Positions 1 through 8,596 of a DNA stretch of 64,000 bases are shown here, piece by piece. The notes beneath the pieces were generated by a model, which saw only the letters and a list, made by a program, of their open reading frames with translations, was not told where the DNA came from and made no database searches. Origin of the DNA: Alteromonadaceae bacterium (GTDB lineage Bacteria; Pseudomonadota; Gammaproteobacteria; Enterobacterales; Alteromonadaceae); NCBI GenBank assembly GCA_013216015.1, contig JABSOI010000010.1, positions 144,505 to 208,504 on the forward strand. The letters are read 5' to 3'. The translations under genes and the position numbers were made by a program. How positions within the stretch are numbered: the stretch's first letter is position 1; the number at the start of each line of letters is the position of its first letter.

Positions 1-744
1 GCGATGATACATCCATCATCAATAACACACTCTCTGCCATTTGATAAATACAAAGATGCAGGACTGTCAATGTTGCGGTTTGTTTATCATCAAACTTGGC
101 ATGAAAAACTTGTATTATTACATAATGAAGCAAAATCAAAGGGGTTTGTTACTTCGATCAATTTGGCATTAATTAGCCGATATCAGCCAAAAGAAATCCA
201 AAAAATTATAACTGATATTTGTATACTTAACCCTGATATCATATATATTGCTGATACCTGTTCAGCTCTTCTTCCTCATGATGTTAGTAACAAAATTCAC
301 TTAGTTAATTCCAGTAACTTTAATAATTTGCCCCTAGGTTTTCATGCACATGATTTTCTTTCGCTAGCTTTAGCAAATAGCATAGAAGCGGAAGCAGCGG
401 GTACTTCCTATATTGATTCATCTATTTTAGGGATTGGACGGGGAGCTGGTAATCTTCGTACGGAATTTTGGCTATCATTAAAAACATCAAGAACATGCTC
501 TAAGAACAATCTTGAGCCACTCAAAATTGCTACAAGTATCGTCTTAAATAAATTTGGAGAAAGTCTATTTCTCCCTGATTTTTTGTCAATAGTCAGTGCT
601 TCGGCTAATCTAACACCTCCTCAAGAAGAAATTATTAGGGAGATATCATCTAATGGTGATGAATTTAAAGTAGGAAATAAAATTTTAAATTCAATGGATA
701 AGCATAAATTAACTGATATTTTGACAAAAGGACTTTATATATGA
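1..744 (+). CDS. HMGL-like (DRE-TIM) aldolase, 5' end off window
   Basis: Partial gene. The frame is open to base 1, so the true start lies upstream. The visible part matches the C-terminal two thirds of a pyruvate-carboxyltransferase-like TIM barrel of the 4-hydroxy-2-oxovalerate aldolase type. The clearest block is GFHAHDFLSLALANSI (around residues 112-127), followed by a Gly-rich GIGRGAGNLRTE stretch; in this family the HxH motif binds the divalent metal. The N-terminal barrel with the DRE catalytic motif is not in the window. The stop overlaps the start of the aminotransferase by 4 bp (ATGA), so the two are co-translated. Base composition is very AT-rich. The substrate is unknown; aldolase or acyltransferase chemistry in a specialised pathway is possible. 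Confidence 0.72.
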   Translation, partial: AMIHPSSITHSLPFDKYKDAGLSMLRFVYHQTWHEKLVLLHNEAKSKGFVTSINLALISRYQPKEIQKIITDICILNPDIIYIADTCSALLPHDVSNKIHLVNSSNFNNLPLGFHAHDFLSLALANSIEAEAAGTSYIDSSILGIGRGAGNLRTEFWLSLKTSRTCSKNNLEPLKIATSIVLNKFGESLFLPDFLSIVSASANLTPPQEEIIREISSNGDEFKVGNKILNSMDKHKLTDILTKGLYI

Positions 745-1841
745 CAATTTTGACTAACATTATTAATAAAGATGTATTTTTGCTGAAAAAGGAATCATCC
801 TTATTCGATTTCAATGATAATTCAAGCAATTTACAAAATACTTTTGATTTACGTACGTTTGGGCCTGACTTTTTTAACGAATCAATAAATATAGTAGAAT
901 CTATGGAAAAAATTCCCCTGTCACCTTTGGCAAAGTATGGTTATGTACAGGGCGACAATACATTTATATCTAGAATAAGTAATGAGTTAGGAATAAACGC
1001 CCAAAGTTGTTTAACGACAAATGGTGCGGGACATGCGTTAGATTTATGCCTTAGTGTACTGGTCAACGACGGTTGTCGAATATTAATACCAAAACCATAT
1101 TTTCCAGCTTATCCTAGATTAATTAGGTTAAATGGTGGGATCCCTACGTTTTATTCTGTAGAAGTTTGTGATAACTCAATATATGAAAATATTAAAGTAG
1201 AACTTAATAAAGGTACAAAAGTATTAATTATCAATAATCCTCACAACCCTACAGGCAGGTCAATATCACAAGAGTTAACTCAGGCGATCATTGACTTGGC
1301 ACTATTGCACAGTGCAATAGTAATCTTTGATTTCGCTTATCAATGGTTCTTAGATGATTTTTCTGTCCCAGAAAGTGACAATGTAATTTCATTATTTAGT
1401 ATGGGAAAAAACTTTTGTTTACCCGGTCTTCGATTAGGGTTGGTACATAGTAAAAATAAAGATTTTATGAAAATACTTCTTGAAGTAAAAAGACATTCTG
1501 TTTTTTATACTTGTCATATTTCTGAATTAATTGGTAGCCATATGGCGAATTCGCCTCGGTTGGCTGAAATTAAAATGAGATTAAAAGAAAAACTTCAATA
1601 TAGAAGAGAAATAATAACAGAGTATTTCAATTCTTTGAATTTAAATACCCCTCTTCCTTCGTTAGGTTTTTATTTTTATCCAATATTTTCTGAAAAATTT
1701 CATTCTAGAGAAATCAGGGGATTACTCGGAAATTTATTTGGTGGTAGTGAGTTGTCAAAACGATATTGTTTGGCTATAAATGACAACGATTGGAATGAAC
1801 TAGAATCTAACATTTTCGGATTGAAAAATGAATCAAAATAA
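741..1841 (+). CDS. PLP-dependent aminotransferase, class I/II
   Basis: A fold-type I aminotransferase of 366 residues. Visible motifs are NNPHNPTG (substrate and PLP contact, about residue 167), a following D-x-A-Y block (FDFAYQWF) equivalent to the PLP-ring Asp/Tyr pair, and SMGKNFCLPGLRLG, which carries the Schiff-base lysine (SxxK) and the phosphate-binding Arg. It starts inside the stop codon of the aldolase gene (ATGA overlap), so it is the second gene of an operon. The pairing suggests the aldolase makes a 2-oxo acid that this enzyme aminates, but that is inference. The substrate cannot be read from sequence. Its 3' end overlaps a decayed third reading frame beginning at 1828. Confidence 0.85.
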   Translation: MTILTNIINKDVFLLKKESSLFDFNDNSSNLQNTFDLRTFGPDFFNESINIVESMEKIPLSPLAKYGYVQGDNTFISRISNELGINAQSCLTTNGAGHALDLCLSVLVNDGCRILIPKPYFPAYPRLIRLNGGIPTFYSVEVCDNSIYENIKVELNKGTKVLIINNPHNPTGRSISQELTQAIIDLALLHSAIVIFDFAYQWFLDDFSVPESDNVISLFSMGKNFCLPGLRLGLVHSKNKDFMKILLEVKRHSVFYTCHISELIGSHMANSPRLAEIKMRLKEKLQYRREIITEYFNSLNLNTPLPSLGFYFYPIFSEKFHSREIRGLLGNLFGGSELSKRYCLAINDNDWNELESNIFGLKNESK

Positions 1842-2093
1842 GCTAGAACAATATCTGATTGAGTTACATCAAAACTAGCCCAACATAGCGATACCCAAAG
1901 AATAAAGTCTACTAAAAAAGACAAGGCATCTACTTTGAATTTTTTGGCAATTCGAACTTCTGTGATTAGAAAGATCATTACTATTGATGATTTTTATTTT
2001 TATTCCCTCTGATAAAGAAACCCTTGAGGTCTGGGATTATTTATGCGGAAAAATGAAATTTATGAGATAATGTCAGCACCACTCTATTATTAG
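1828..2093 (+). pseudogene. possible decayed third operon gene, HEAT-like
   Basis: An ATG at 1828, overlapping the end of the aminotransferase gene, opens MNQNKLEQYLIELHQN and then stops. Coding-like peptide continues in other frames: NFLAIRTSVIRKII, then KETLEVWDYLC, then RKNEIYEIMSAPLYY ending at 2093. Together these resemble the start of an AlkD-like DNA-alkylation-repair HEAT protein, where a G-V-x-V-P-x-I-R-K block is typical. At least three frame changes are needed, so it is broken or the resemblance is chance. The rest of the gap to 2350 shows no further gene. Confidence 0.3.
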
Positions 2094-2350
2094 TTGATTT
2101 ACAGTAGCGTTTACACTAGAGAAATATGCCATTTTACCTAACGTGCTCAATCTCACAAGGTACGCCAGAAAATGAGAAATGGCTAAAAATGTAGTGTAGC
2201 CTGCTAAATATTAAATCACCGAGAATTACTATTCTGAAACTAACAAATTGTTCCCTACGTACTTAAATGTTAACCTTTTGAAAATAAATTTTTATAAAAT
2301 TACATAACCTAAATTAATGTATTAATTGTTAAATAACATAAGGCAGTATT

Positions 2351-3475
2351 GTGCGCATATTAGTTACCCTAACCCTTTTAATTCTCTCATTTCAAACATT
2401 TGCTATTCCTTTTGAACTTACAAAAACAGAAATTACAAATACAGTTCTTAAAAAAACAGAACTTAAAAAAACATTAGATACCGCCTTAAAAGAAGTTCGA
2501 TTAAAACACAATATCCCCACTATGGCAGTAGCCGTAATAAGTTCAGGTGAATTGGTTTATGCAGAAGGTTTTGGCTCTTTAACCTATGACTCTCTAGAAA
2601 ACACAAAGGCAACACCTGCAACAGAAAAAACACTGTTCAGAATAGCATCCATTTCCAAATTATTTACTGCACAAGCAATTATGCAATTGGTTGAAAAACA
2701 CAAAATCAAGCTTGATGATACTATTGGTCAATATCTACCATCGTTCAAAAACAGCACAATAACTATTCGACAACTTCTTACCCATTCATCGGGGTTAAAA
2801 GACAAAATCAGACCCGTATCAGTTCAAAGCAATAGATCAACTCGTGAATATTTAGATGCTGTTAGTAAGACCATTTCTAAAAATACTAAGCAAGCAAATT
2901 TTAACTACAGTGATACTGGTTTTAATATTTTAGGAAATATTATAAGTTCAGTTTCAGGCATAAAATTTGAAGAATATATTAACAATAATATTTTATCGCC
3001 AACGCACATGGCTAATAGCGGATATTTTAACGGTAAAAATAATCTAAAAGCAGAAGCTGAGCCTACACATAAAGGTGAAGTCATCAACATAGCCAGACAA
3101 CGCCCCTTTGATGCAGCATTTAATCCAAGTGAAGGGTTAATTTCTAATGTGTTTGATTTAAGTCAGTGGTTAAAAGCAACATTAGCGCAAGACACTGACA
3201 TTTTACAAAAGAAGACTTACCGGGAAATGATCGTACCTCAAATAAAAACCACATGGGGAAATATATACGTGGGTTTAGGTTGGCAAGTTTTCGAGGAAAA
3301 CAATGAAATTGTCGCCAGACATGCCGGAAGTGTCAGAGGATATAAATCATTATTACTCAGTTATCCCAAAGATAAGAGAGCTATCATACTTTTGACAAAT
3401 TCCAGTACAGCTCCCCGTTGGGAAATTACAGATCTGATCACAGAAAAATTGAAGCAGACTAAGTTTTGGCAGTAA
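2351..3475 (+). CDS. secreted serine hydrolase, beta-lactamase/PBP-like
   Basis: A 374-residue class C beta-lactamase-like hydrolase (PF00144 type). A signal peptide is visible (hydrophobic residues 3-18, cleavage probably after FAIP or nearby), so it acts in the periplasm or outside. Active-site motifs are all present: S100-I-S-K103, Y186-S-D188 (the YxN position carries Asp) and H324-A-G326 in the KTG position. This set is usual for esterases, D-aminopeptidases and penicillin-binding-like proteins rather than true AmpC enzymes. The start is GTG at 2351 with a weak AAGGCAG upstream. It stands alone, and the substrate is unknown. Confidence 0.82.
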   Translation: MRILVTLTLLILSFQTFAIPFELTKTEITNTVLKKTELKKTLDTALKEVRLKHNIPTMAVAVISSGELVYAEGFGSLTYDSLENTKATPATEKTLFRIASISKLFTAQAIMQLVEKHKIKLDDTIGQYLPSFKNSTITIRQLLTHSSGLKDKIRPVSVQSNRSTREYLDAVSKTISKNTKQANFNYSDTGFNILGNIISSVSGIKFEEYINNNILSPTHMANSGYFNGKNNLKAEAEPTHKGEVINIARQRPFDAAFNPSEGLISNVFDLSQWLKATLAQDTDILQKKTYREMIVPQIKTTWGNIYVGLGWQVFEENNEIVARHAGSVRGYKSLLLSYPKDKRAIILLTNSSTAPRWEITDLITEKLKQTKFWQ

Positions 3476-3585
3476 GACCTATTTAAAAATAAAGCTTTGA
3501 AAAGTTAGCGACCATTTCAGGGTTAGGTCACCCATTCAAGCCAAATATGAAATTAAAAAATTATCCGGATTTAATCGACAACCCG

Positions 3586-3650
3586 TAGAACATGGATTTA
3601 TCCACACCGGTCTTGGAGCGCACATAAATGTGCGTTCTACATCCAATGTG
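3586..3650 (+). repeat. dispersed repeat D, copy 1
   Basis: Contains a GTAGAACATGGATTTATCC block followed about 15 bases later by the palindrome GCACATAAATGTGC. The same arrangement recurs on the opposite strand near 21395-21465. It fills the gap between the serine hydrolase and the next gene, which otherwise shows nothing recognisable. Confidence 0.55.
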
Positions 3651-3700
3651 GATTTAATCTAAAGCTTTGAAATAAATATTCGCTCAACCAAGTGTTCAAG

Positions 3701-4099
3701 CTATAAACCAACTGAGTTTTCCAAAATATTCGAGGGAGAAAAAATATCAGAGGAATAATTCTCAAAATTGCCCGCCAAAATAATTTTAACCGTGTCTATT
3801 GTTAAACAACTTGCTAAAGGTAGCTGAGTAAACTTACTTTTGTTGGTTTTAACCTCTGTTGTTTCAATTTTTTTGTTATTCCATAAAATTTCAGTACGAC
3901 ACTGAACTTCCCCGCCATTTTCACGATAGAATATCTTAACTTCATCAGACCTTGAAATTAACGTGGCGTAAGGGTATCCTTTGCTTGAATATAATTGAGT
4001 TGGAACTGTTTGTTCAAATTCAGCCTGAGCTGACTTTGTAAATACAAATATCGCAATAACAATGGTTATAACCGTAGTAAAAATATGTGATAGTTTCAT
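3701..4099 (-). CDS. small secreted protein of unknown function
   Basis: A 132-residue protein, not recognised. It has a clear signal peptide: charged start, hydrophobic core from about residue 8 to 21, and an A-Q-A cleavage site just before E-F-E-Q. The mature part of about 105 residues has two cysteines (in VQCRTEI and LASCLTI) that could form a disulfide, and looks beta-rich. It is transcribed divergently from the LysR gene at 4204 with about 100 bp between the starts, so it is a likely LysR target. The function is unknown; DUF3019-like proteins are one family worth comparing. Confidence 0.7.
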   Translation of the reverse strand: MKLSHIFTTVITIVIAIFVFTKSAQAEFEQTVPTQLYSSKGYPYATLISRSDEVKIFYRENGGEVQCRTEILWNNKKIETTEVKTNKSKFTQLPLASCLTIDTVKIILAGNFENYSSDIFSPSNILENSVGL

Positions 4100-4203
4100 A
4101 ATAATCTCGTTAAGTTGTAAATAAGTTTCATTAATAAGTTAACGTTTCCAGTGATATTCATCAAACGATATAAACTTAACAACACTTAAGATTTTCTAAT
4201 GTC

Positions 4204-5097
4204 ATGAAAAATTTACCCCCATTAAAATCGTTACAAGTATTTTTATATGCAGCTCAAAACAATAGTTTCAAAGCAGCAGCAGAAAAATTATTTGTTACCC
4301 AAGCCGCGGTCAGTCAACAGATCCGTTTGTTGGAAGAAAATTTAAAATGCCAATTATTCGATCGCGACAGCAAACAAACACGCTTGAATGCAAAAGGAAA
4401 ACTACTCATTCCATATATTGAGCAAGCCTTTGAACAAATTGCTCATGGCATTAACGCGGTTGCATTTGAGCCGAGTGCTAACGAACTGCGAATTACAGCG
4501 ATACACTCAGTAACATCATTATTATTAATCCCCCAAATTAATAATTTTCAAATGGATAACCCTGAACTAAGCATTCAGTTTTCACCAAATAATAAACTAG
4601 AATCTTTTAAAGAACTTGATGTTGATATTGCGATAAGGCGAGGATTAGGGGATTATCCCGGACTTGAAAGCCGAAAACTTATCGATGACTCAATAATATT
4701 AGTTGCCAGCCCTTTAATATTACAAGGCTGCTTGCAAGACATGCAATCAATCATTAATTTACCTTTACTAGAAGATACCAGCAGTGATATTCAAGAAGCT
4801 ATTGATGACTTTTGCTCAACCTACAAAATAAAACGCAGTGAATTGACCTCAAAACTTAAAACCACAGACTCGGTGCCGCTTATACAAAACGCCCTAGCCG
4901 GTCAAGGAATTACTTTTGTCAGTAAAATATTAGTTGCTGAACATTTACGATCTGGAAATCTGGTGAACGTGCTTGATTACGCTTTCGAAACCCCAAATAC
5001 ATTATATTTAGTCGCCCCTGAACATCATTTTCATTGGGGTAAAATTCAAAAATTTGAAAAATGGCTCACTAATTTGTTGAAAAGCGATCCACTTTAA
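4204..5097 (+). CDS. LysR-family regulator, GcvA-like
   Basis: A 297-residue LysR-type transcription factor. The N-terminal winged helix (residues about 5-65) carries the typical block SFKAAAEKLFVTQAAVSQQI and a following LFDRDSKQTRLNAKG wing. The C-terminal half is a periplasmic-binding-like effector domain. The PPLKSLQVFLYAA opening and the ARRG-like IAIRRGLGDYPGLESRKL segment are typical of the GcvA/AmpR branch. It is divergent from the secreted protein at 3701-4099 and probably regulates it and itself. The effector is unknown. Confidence 0.88.
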   Translation: MKNLPPLKSLQVFLYAAQNNSFKAAAEKLFVTQAAVSQQIRLLEENLKCQLFDRDSKQTRLNAKGKLLIPYIEQAFEQIAHGINAVAFEPSANELRITAIHSVTSLLLIPQINNFQMDNPELSIQFSPNNKLESFKELDVDIAIRRGLGDYPGLESRKLIDDSIILVASPLILQGCLQDMQSIINLPLLEDTSSDIQEAIDDFCSTYKIKRSELTSKLKTTDSVPLIQNALAGQGITFVSKILVAEHLRSGNLVNVLDYAFETPNTLYLVAPEHHFHWGKIQKFEKWLTNLLKSDPL

Positions 5098-5164
5098 GTG
5101 GTATTGCTTATTGATGGGTTGTGCTTGCGACCAACCCATCTATTATTGACGAAATCCAATGACA

Positions 5165-5569
5165 CTACGGTGATTTTTTGACAACAACTCGTAACACAAA
5201 AAATATAACTAACAAATAAACAACAGTAGCAATATGTTTAATTACCACTAGCCAAGATGCATGCGCCTGATAAGCAAGTGAAGCATCTACAACAGGCATT
5301 ACCACACCAAACAAGGCTGCCCACATTAAAATTTTATAACTTCGCAAATGAAGTAAATACCCAATAATAAGTGCAATAAAGAGTGTACGCGACGCATAGA
5401 TTTTTACCCAGTCAGCATCTCCGCTAACAACCAGTTCCGTCCCTCTTATCATAGAAAATAAAGCAGGGTCAAGGTAAGCTAAAACAGCGTAAAAACCTTG
5501 TAACATTACCATTAGCAAGACCAAAATATATCCTACCTTTTCAAACGTATTATCTTTTTTTATTATCAT
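5165..5569 (-). CDS. small four-helix membrane protein
   Basis: A 134-residue integral membrane protein with four predicted helices: about residues 10-32, 58-76, 80-96 and 108-130. Charged segments flank the helices and the C-terminus is VVKKSP. The family is not recognised with certainty; length and topology are like DUF4267-type or DoxX-like small membrane proteins. It converges tail-to-tail with the LysR gene (67 bp gap). That gap contains a loose copy of the GATGGGTT/AACCCATC palindrome near 5113-5143. Confidence 0.6.
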   Translation of the reverse strand: MIIKKDNTFEKVGYILVLLMVMLQGFYAVLAYLDPALFSMIRGTELVVSGDADWVKIYASRTLFIALIIGYLLHLRSYKILMWAALFGVVMPVVDASLAYQAHASWLVVIKHIATVVYLLVIFFVLRVVVKKSP

Positions 5570-5610
5570 ATTTTATCCTTATTATTAATGATTTAGTGAT
5601 TACTATTTAG

Positions 5611-6186
5611 TTATTGCTGCACACCATTCACAACAAAGGGATTATTTCTTCGCTCTTCACCGAATGTGCTCATAGGACCATGTCCCGGTATAAATTGCAC
5701 GTTATTACCCAGCGGAAAAATACCAATTGGATTAAGTTTTCGCTAATAGATTTAATTAATGTAGCATGGTCACCATGTGACTAGGTGTATGACCCGGGCA
5801 AAAATAAACCTCCATTTCAATATTGCCAAACGTTACTTTGTCATCTTGATCCAACCAGCGATCAGTCGTGAAAGCCTCTGCATCATGAAAGCCAAAACGC
5901 TCTTTTTGCTCGGGGATCAAATCAATCCAAAACTGATCTTCTTTGTGCGGACCCTCAACAATAACACCAAAATGTGTAGAAATTGATTTAGTTGCCCCTG
6001 CATGATCAATATGTGCATGTGTTAGTAAAATTTTAGCTAACTTAATACCAGCATTATTTATTCTGCAATTATCTTTTCAACATCACCACCAGGATCAACT
6101 ACAGCACCTTGCATAGTTTCGTCACACCAAAATAATGTACAATTTTGTTGAAAAGGTGTAACAGGTATGATTTTATAGTTAAGCAT
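5611..6186 (-). pseudogene. gloC: decayed GloC/YcbL-like metallo-hydrolase
   Basis: Remnant of a metallo-beta-lactamase-fold hydroxyacylglutathione hydrolase of the E. coli YcbL (GloC) type. From ATG at 6186 it reads [20 protein letters not shown] to [14 protein letters not shown]. After a one-base frameshift it continues through the metal motif LLTHAHIDHAGAT, GPHKEDQFW and CPGHTPSH. About 25-30 codons (the ISGD region) are then missing, and it resumes with [20 protein letters not shown] to a stop at 5611. So there is one frameshift plus an internal deletion with another frame change. The motifs are still easy to read, so inactivation is fairly recent. Confidence 0.85.
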
Positions 6187-6380
6187 GCAAATTTTTCTTT
6201 AAAGAACAACGTAGAACAAGTTTACCACCCCCCTTGTTATTGTAGAGAATGTTTTTCTATTAATATTTTTACAGTTTATAAACAATTTTGTAATTTTATA
6301 AATATTTCTCGATTAATCATCTACACTTAATAATGGATATGCTTCTGTATTTTAAAAAGTTTTCAAACTAAGGAGAGACA

Positions 6381-6791
6381 ATGCGACGTAGAAAAATGAA
6401 TTTACTATCAGATGACGATGCCAGCGTTGACATGACACCTATGTTAGATATCGTTTTCATTATGCTGATTTTTTTTATTGTGACCACTTCTTTTGTAAAA
6501 GAGAGTGGCTTTCTGATAGAAAGATCTAAAAGCGCTAAAGCAACAACACAAGCGGTTAATATTTCAATTCATGTAGATCAGAATGATATTATCTACTTTA
6601 ACAACAGAGCGGTAGATATTGAATTACTGTCTGCACAAATAGAATTTTTTCTTGCAGAAAACGCCACCAACACTATCTTATTCAGACCTCATGAAGATAC
6701 GAAGTACCAAAAAGTTGTAGATATACTTGATAAAATCAAACCCTTTAAAAAGCTAAAAATATCAATTGGGACTTATAAACCCTTAATATAA
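6381..6791 (+). CDS. exbD: ExbD/TolR-family energy transducer, orphan
   Basis: A 136-residue ExbD-type protein. It has a short cytoplasmic N-terminus, one transmembrane helix (about residues 20-40) starting with the family block DMTPMLDIVFIML, and a periplasmic domain. Asp23 in the helix corresponds to the proton-path Asp of ExbD. A strong AAGGAGAG ribosome site lies just upstream of ATG 6381. ExbD normally works with ExbB and TonB to energise outer-membrane receptors, but no exbB or tonB gene lies in the window, so the partner must be encoded elsewhere. About 190 bp of AT-rich sequence between it and the gloC remnant probably holds the promoter. Confidence 0.86.
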   Translation: MRRRKMNLLSDDDASVDMTPMLDIVFIMLIFFIVTTSFVKESGFLIERSKSAKATTQAVNISIHVDQNDIIYFNNRAVDIELLSAQIEFFLAENATNTILFRPHEDTKYQKVVDILDKIKPFKKLKISIGTYKPLI

Positions 6792-6884
6792 ACACAATTT
6801 TTAACCATGGTTTTAAGTAAAGTAATACCCGTTGTATGAATTGATTGATCATCATTGAATATTGAACAATTTATTAATGCAATT

Positions 6885-7110
6885 GGCTATGTCGCAGTTA
6901 ACTGAGGTTATCATAGTTGTAGGATGGGTTAGCCAACGGCGTAACCCATCACATTTGATGACCACTTAGCTGTTAACCACCTGATAAACTTATGTTTTGA
7001 TGGGTTACGCCTGCGGTTAACCCATCCTACGCGCTGAAAACTTGTTCTGGAAATAAATAACATTAAAACAATTGCTTACGGTAGAATCCACATTTAACTG
7101 AGACATAGCC
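6885..7110. repeat. dispersed palindromic element C, complete copy
   Basis: A 226-bp element with near-perfect terminal inverted repeats: GGCTATGTCGCAGTTAA at 6885-6901 and its complement with one mismatch at 7094-7110. Inside are two facing palindromes built from GATGGGTTA and TAACCCATC with GTAGGATGGGTTAGCC at the outer side. Related copies lie near 16521-16647 and 21520-21640. No coding capacity. It looks like a small non-autonomous element. Confidence 0.65.
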
Positions 7111-7172
7111 ATTGCAATTGATATGAGCTTGGTAATATCAGATAAATTTACAGCACAGGTTAGTCTCTGCTC

Positions 7173-7202
7173 AAAAAAAACGCTAAAATATAGCGCTTTT
7201 TA
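7173..7202 (-). terminator. intrinsic terminator of ilvE
   Basis: On the minus strand a CGCTA/TAGCG hairpin with a short AT loop is followed by eight T residues, about 50 bp after the ilvE stop. On the plus strand it also ends in a T-tract, so it may work both ways. Confidence 0.65.
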
Positions 7203-7248
7203 GCTTGGAAAACATGCAGTACTGCAATTTATCTACAAAACTTAACCG

Positions 7249-8313
7249 TTATACCTTCTGGATCCACCCAAATCGGTCTTCACGAGTACCATATTGAATA
7301 CCGGTAAGTTCATCATACAAATGCTTTGAAACAGAACCTGTTTCATTATTATTGATCACATATTCTTTGCCTTTTAAACAAAGTTTACCAACTGGTGATA
7401 TTACCGCTGCGGTACCACAACCGAAAACTTCGGTTATTTTTCCACTTTCAATGTCTGACAATGTTTGTTCAATGTCTAAACGACTTTCAGATATTTCATA
7501 TCCAATTGCAGGAGCTAGTTTTAAAATAGAATCACGGGTAATTCCCGGTAGAATACTGCCGCTTAGCGCAGGTGTAACAATACGTTTTCCTTCATAGACA
7601 AAACAAATATTCATCGCGCCAACTTCTTCAATAAAACGACCTTCTACTGCGTCTAACCATAAAACCTGAGAATAACCTAACTTAGCAACTTCTTCAGAAG
7701 CGTAAAGACTGGCAGCATAATTCCCGCCTGTTTTAGCTTCACCAACGCCACCTTTAACTGCACGTCGGTATTCGTCAGCAACATAAACAGAAATAGGGCT
7801 TAATCCACCCTCAAAATATGCACCAGCCGGTCCGGTAATAATAAAATGCTTATAATTAGCACTGGCACCCAAACCAAGTTTTGGGCTAGTGGCAATCATA
7901 GTTGGTCTGATGTACAAAGAAGAACCATCTTGTTCAGGCACCCACTTTTGATCAAGTGACACTAAATTTTTAATAGCGTCCATATGTAATTGTTCATCAA
8001 CTTCAGGCATTACCATACGTTTCGCTGAACGGTTAAAGCGTTTAATATTTTCTTCAGGGCGAAATAAATTTATTGTACCGTCAGCTTGTCGATAAGCTTT
8101 AAGCCCCTCAAAAATTTCCTGGCTATAATGAAATACGGCAGCAGAAGGATCTAGAGATAATGTATGATACGGGCTAATTAAAGCGTCATGCCAACCTTTA
8201 CCTTCAACATAATCTTGGGTGAACATATGATCAGAAAATGTACCGCCAAAACTAAATTCTTCAGGACAAGAACCACGTTCAGCAGATTCAAGGGGTTTCA
8301 TTTCTATCGACAT
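7249..8313 (-). CDS. ilvE: branched-chain amino-acid aminotransferase
   Basis: Class IV (fold-type IV) aminotransferase of the longer bacterial/eukaryotic BCAT type, 354 residues from the preferred start. It transfers amino groups between glutamate and the 2-oxo acids of Leu, Ile and Val. Motifs: YSQEIFEGLKAYR, RFNRSAKRMVMP, YIRPTMIAT, and KTGGNYAASL with the PLP lysine at about residue 194; the C-terminal FGCGTAAVISPVG binds the PLP phosphate. I start at ATG 8313 because AGGAAA lies 6-7 bases upstream; an in-frame ATG at 8343 would add ten residues and has no such site. It is a single-gene unit with a terminator at 7173-7202. The upstream region carries eight copies of a 12-bp repeat. Confidence 0.93.
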   Translation of the reverse strand: MSIEMKPLESAERGSCPEEFSFGGTFSDHMFTQDYVEGKGWHDALISPYHTLSLDPSAAVFHYSQEIFEGLKAYRQADGTINLFRPEENIKRFNRSAKRMVMPEVDEQLHMDAIKNLVSLDQKWVPEQDGSSLYIRPTMIATSPKLGLGASANYKHFIITGPAGAYFEGGLSPISVYVADEYRRAVKGGVGEAKTGGNYAASLYASEEVAKLGYSQVLWLDAVEGRFIEEVGAMNICFVYEGKRIVTPALSGSILPGITRDSILKLAPAIGYEISESRLDIEQTLSDIESGKITEVFGCGTAAVISPVGKLCLKGKEYVINNNETGSVSKHLYDELTGIQYGTREDRFGWIQKV

Positions 8314-8396
8314 CTTATTTCCTATAAAATTTTTTTTAAACATTTATTTGAATTAAATACCTTATAGAACTACTTAATTCAATTGGTATATTTATG

Positions 8397-8492
8397 TGTT
8401 TCACTATATGTTTCACTATATGTTTCACTATATGTTTCACTATATGTTTCACTATATGTTTCACTATATGTTTCACTATATGTTTCACTATG
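8397..8492. repeat. 12-bp tandem repeat, eight copies
   Basis: Eight head-to-tail copies of TGTTTCACTATA; the last ends in G instead of A. It lies 84 bp upstream of the ilvE start, between divergent-facing intergenic DNA and the OsmC gene. The copies are almost identical, which suggests recent slippage. A copy-number effect on ilvE expression is possible but unproven. Confidence 0.9.
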
Positions 8493-8596
8493 GTACAAAT
8501 ATAATTAAGTCACTTAAACCCTTAATTATAAGCGTAATATGGTTATAGCCAAATCTTGGTGTCGCATAATATCACTAAATGAAATAGAGTTGTTGA

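Noticed and set aside
5777..6330. Plus-strand reading frames opposite the gloC remnant
   Set aside because: The minus strand shows clear metallo-hydrolase motifs; the plus frames lack ribosome sites and recognisable content.
8397..8492. Regular repeats that might be a CRISPR array
   Set aside because: Units are 12 bp and directly adjacent, with no spacers and no cas genes nearby. It is a simple tandem repeat.
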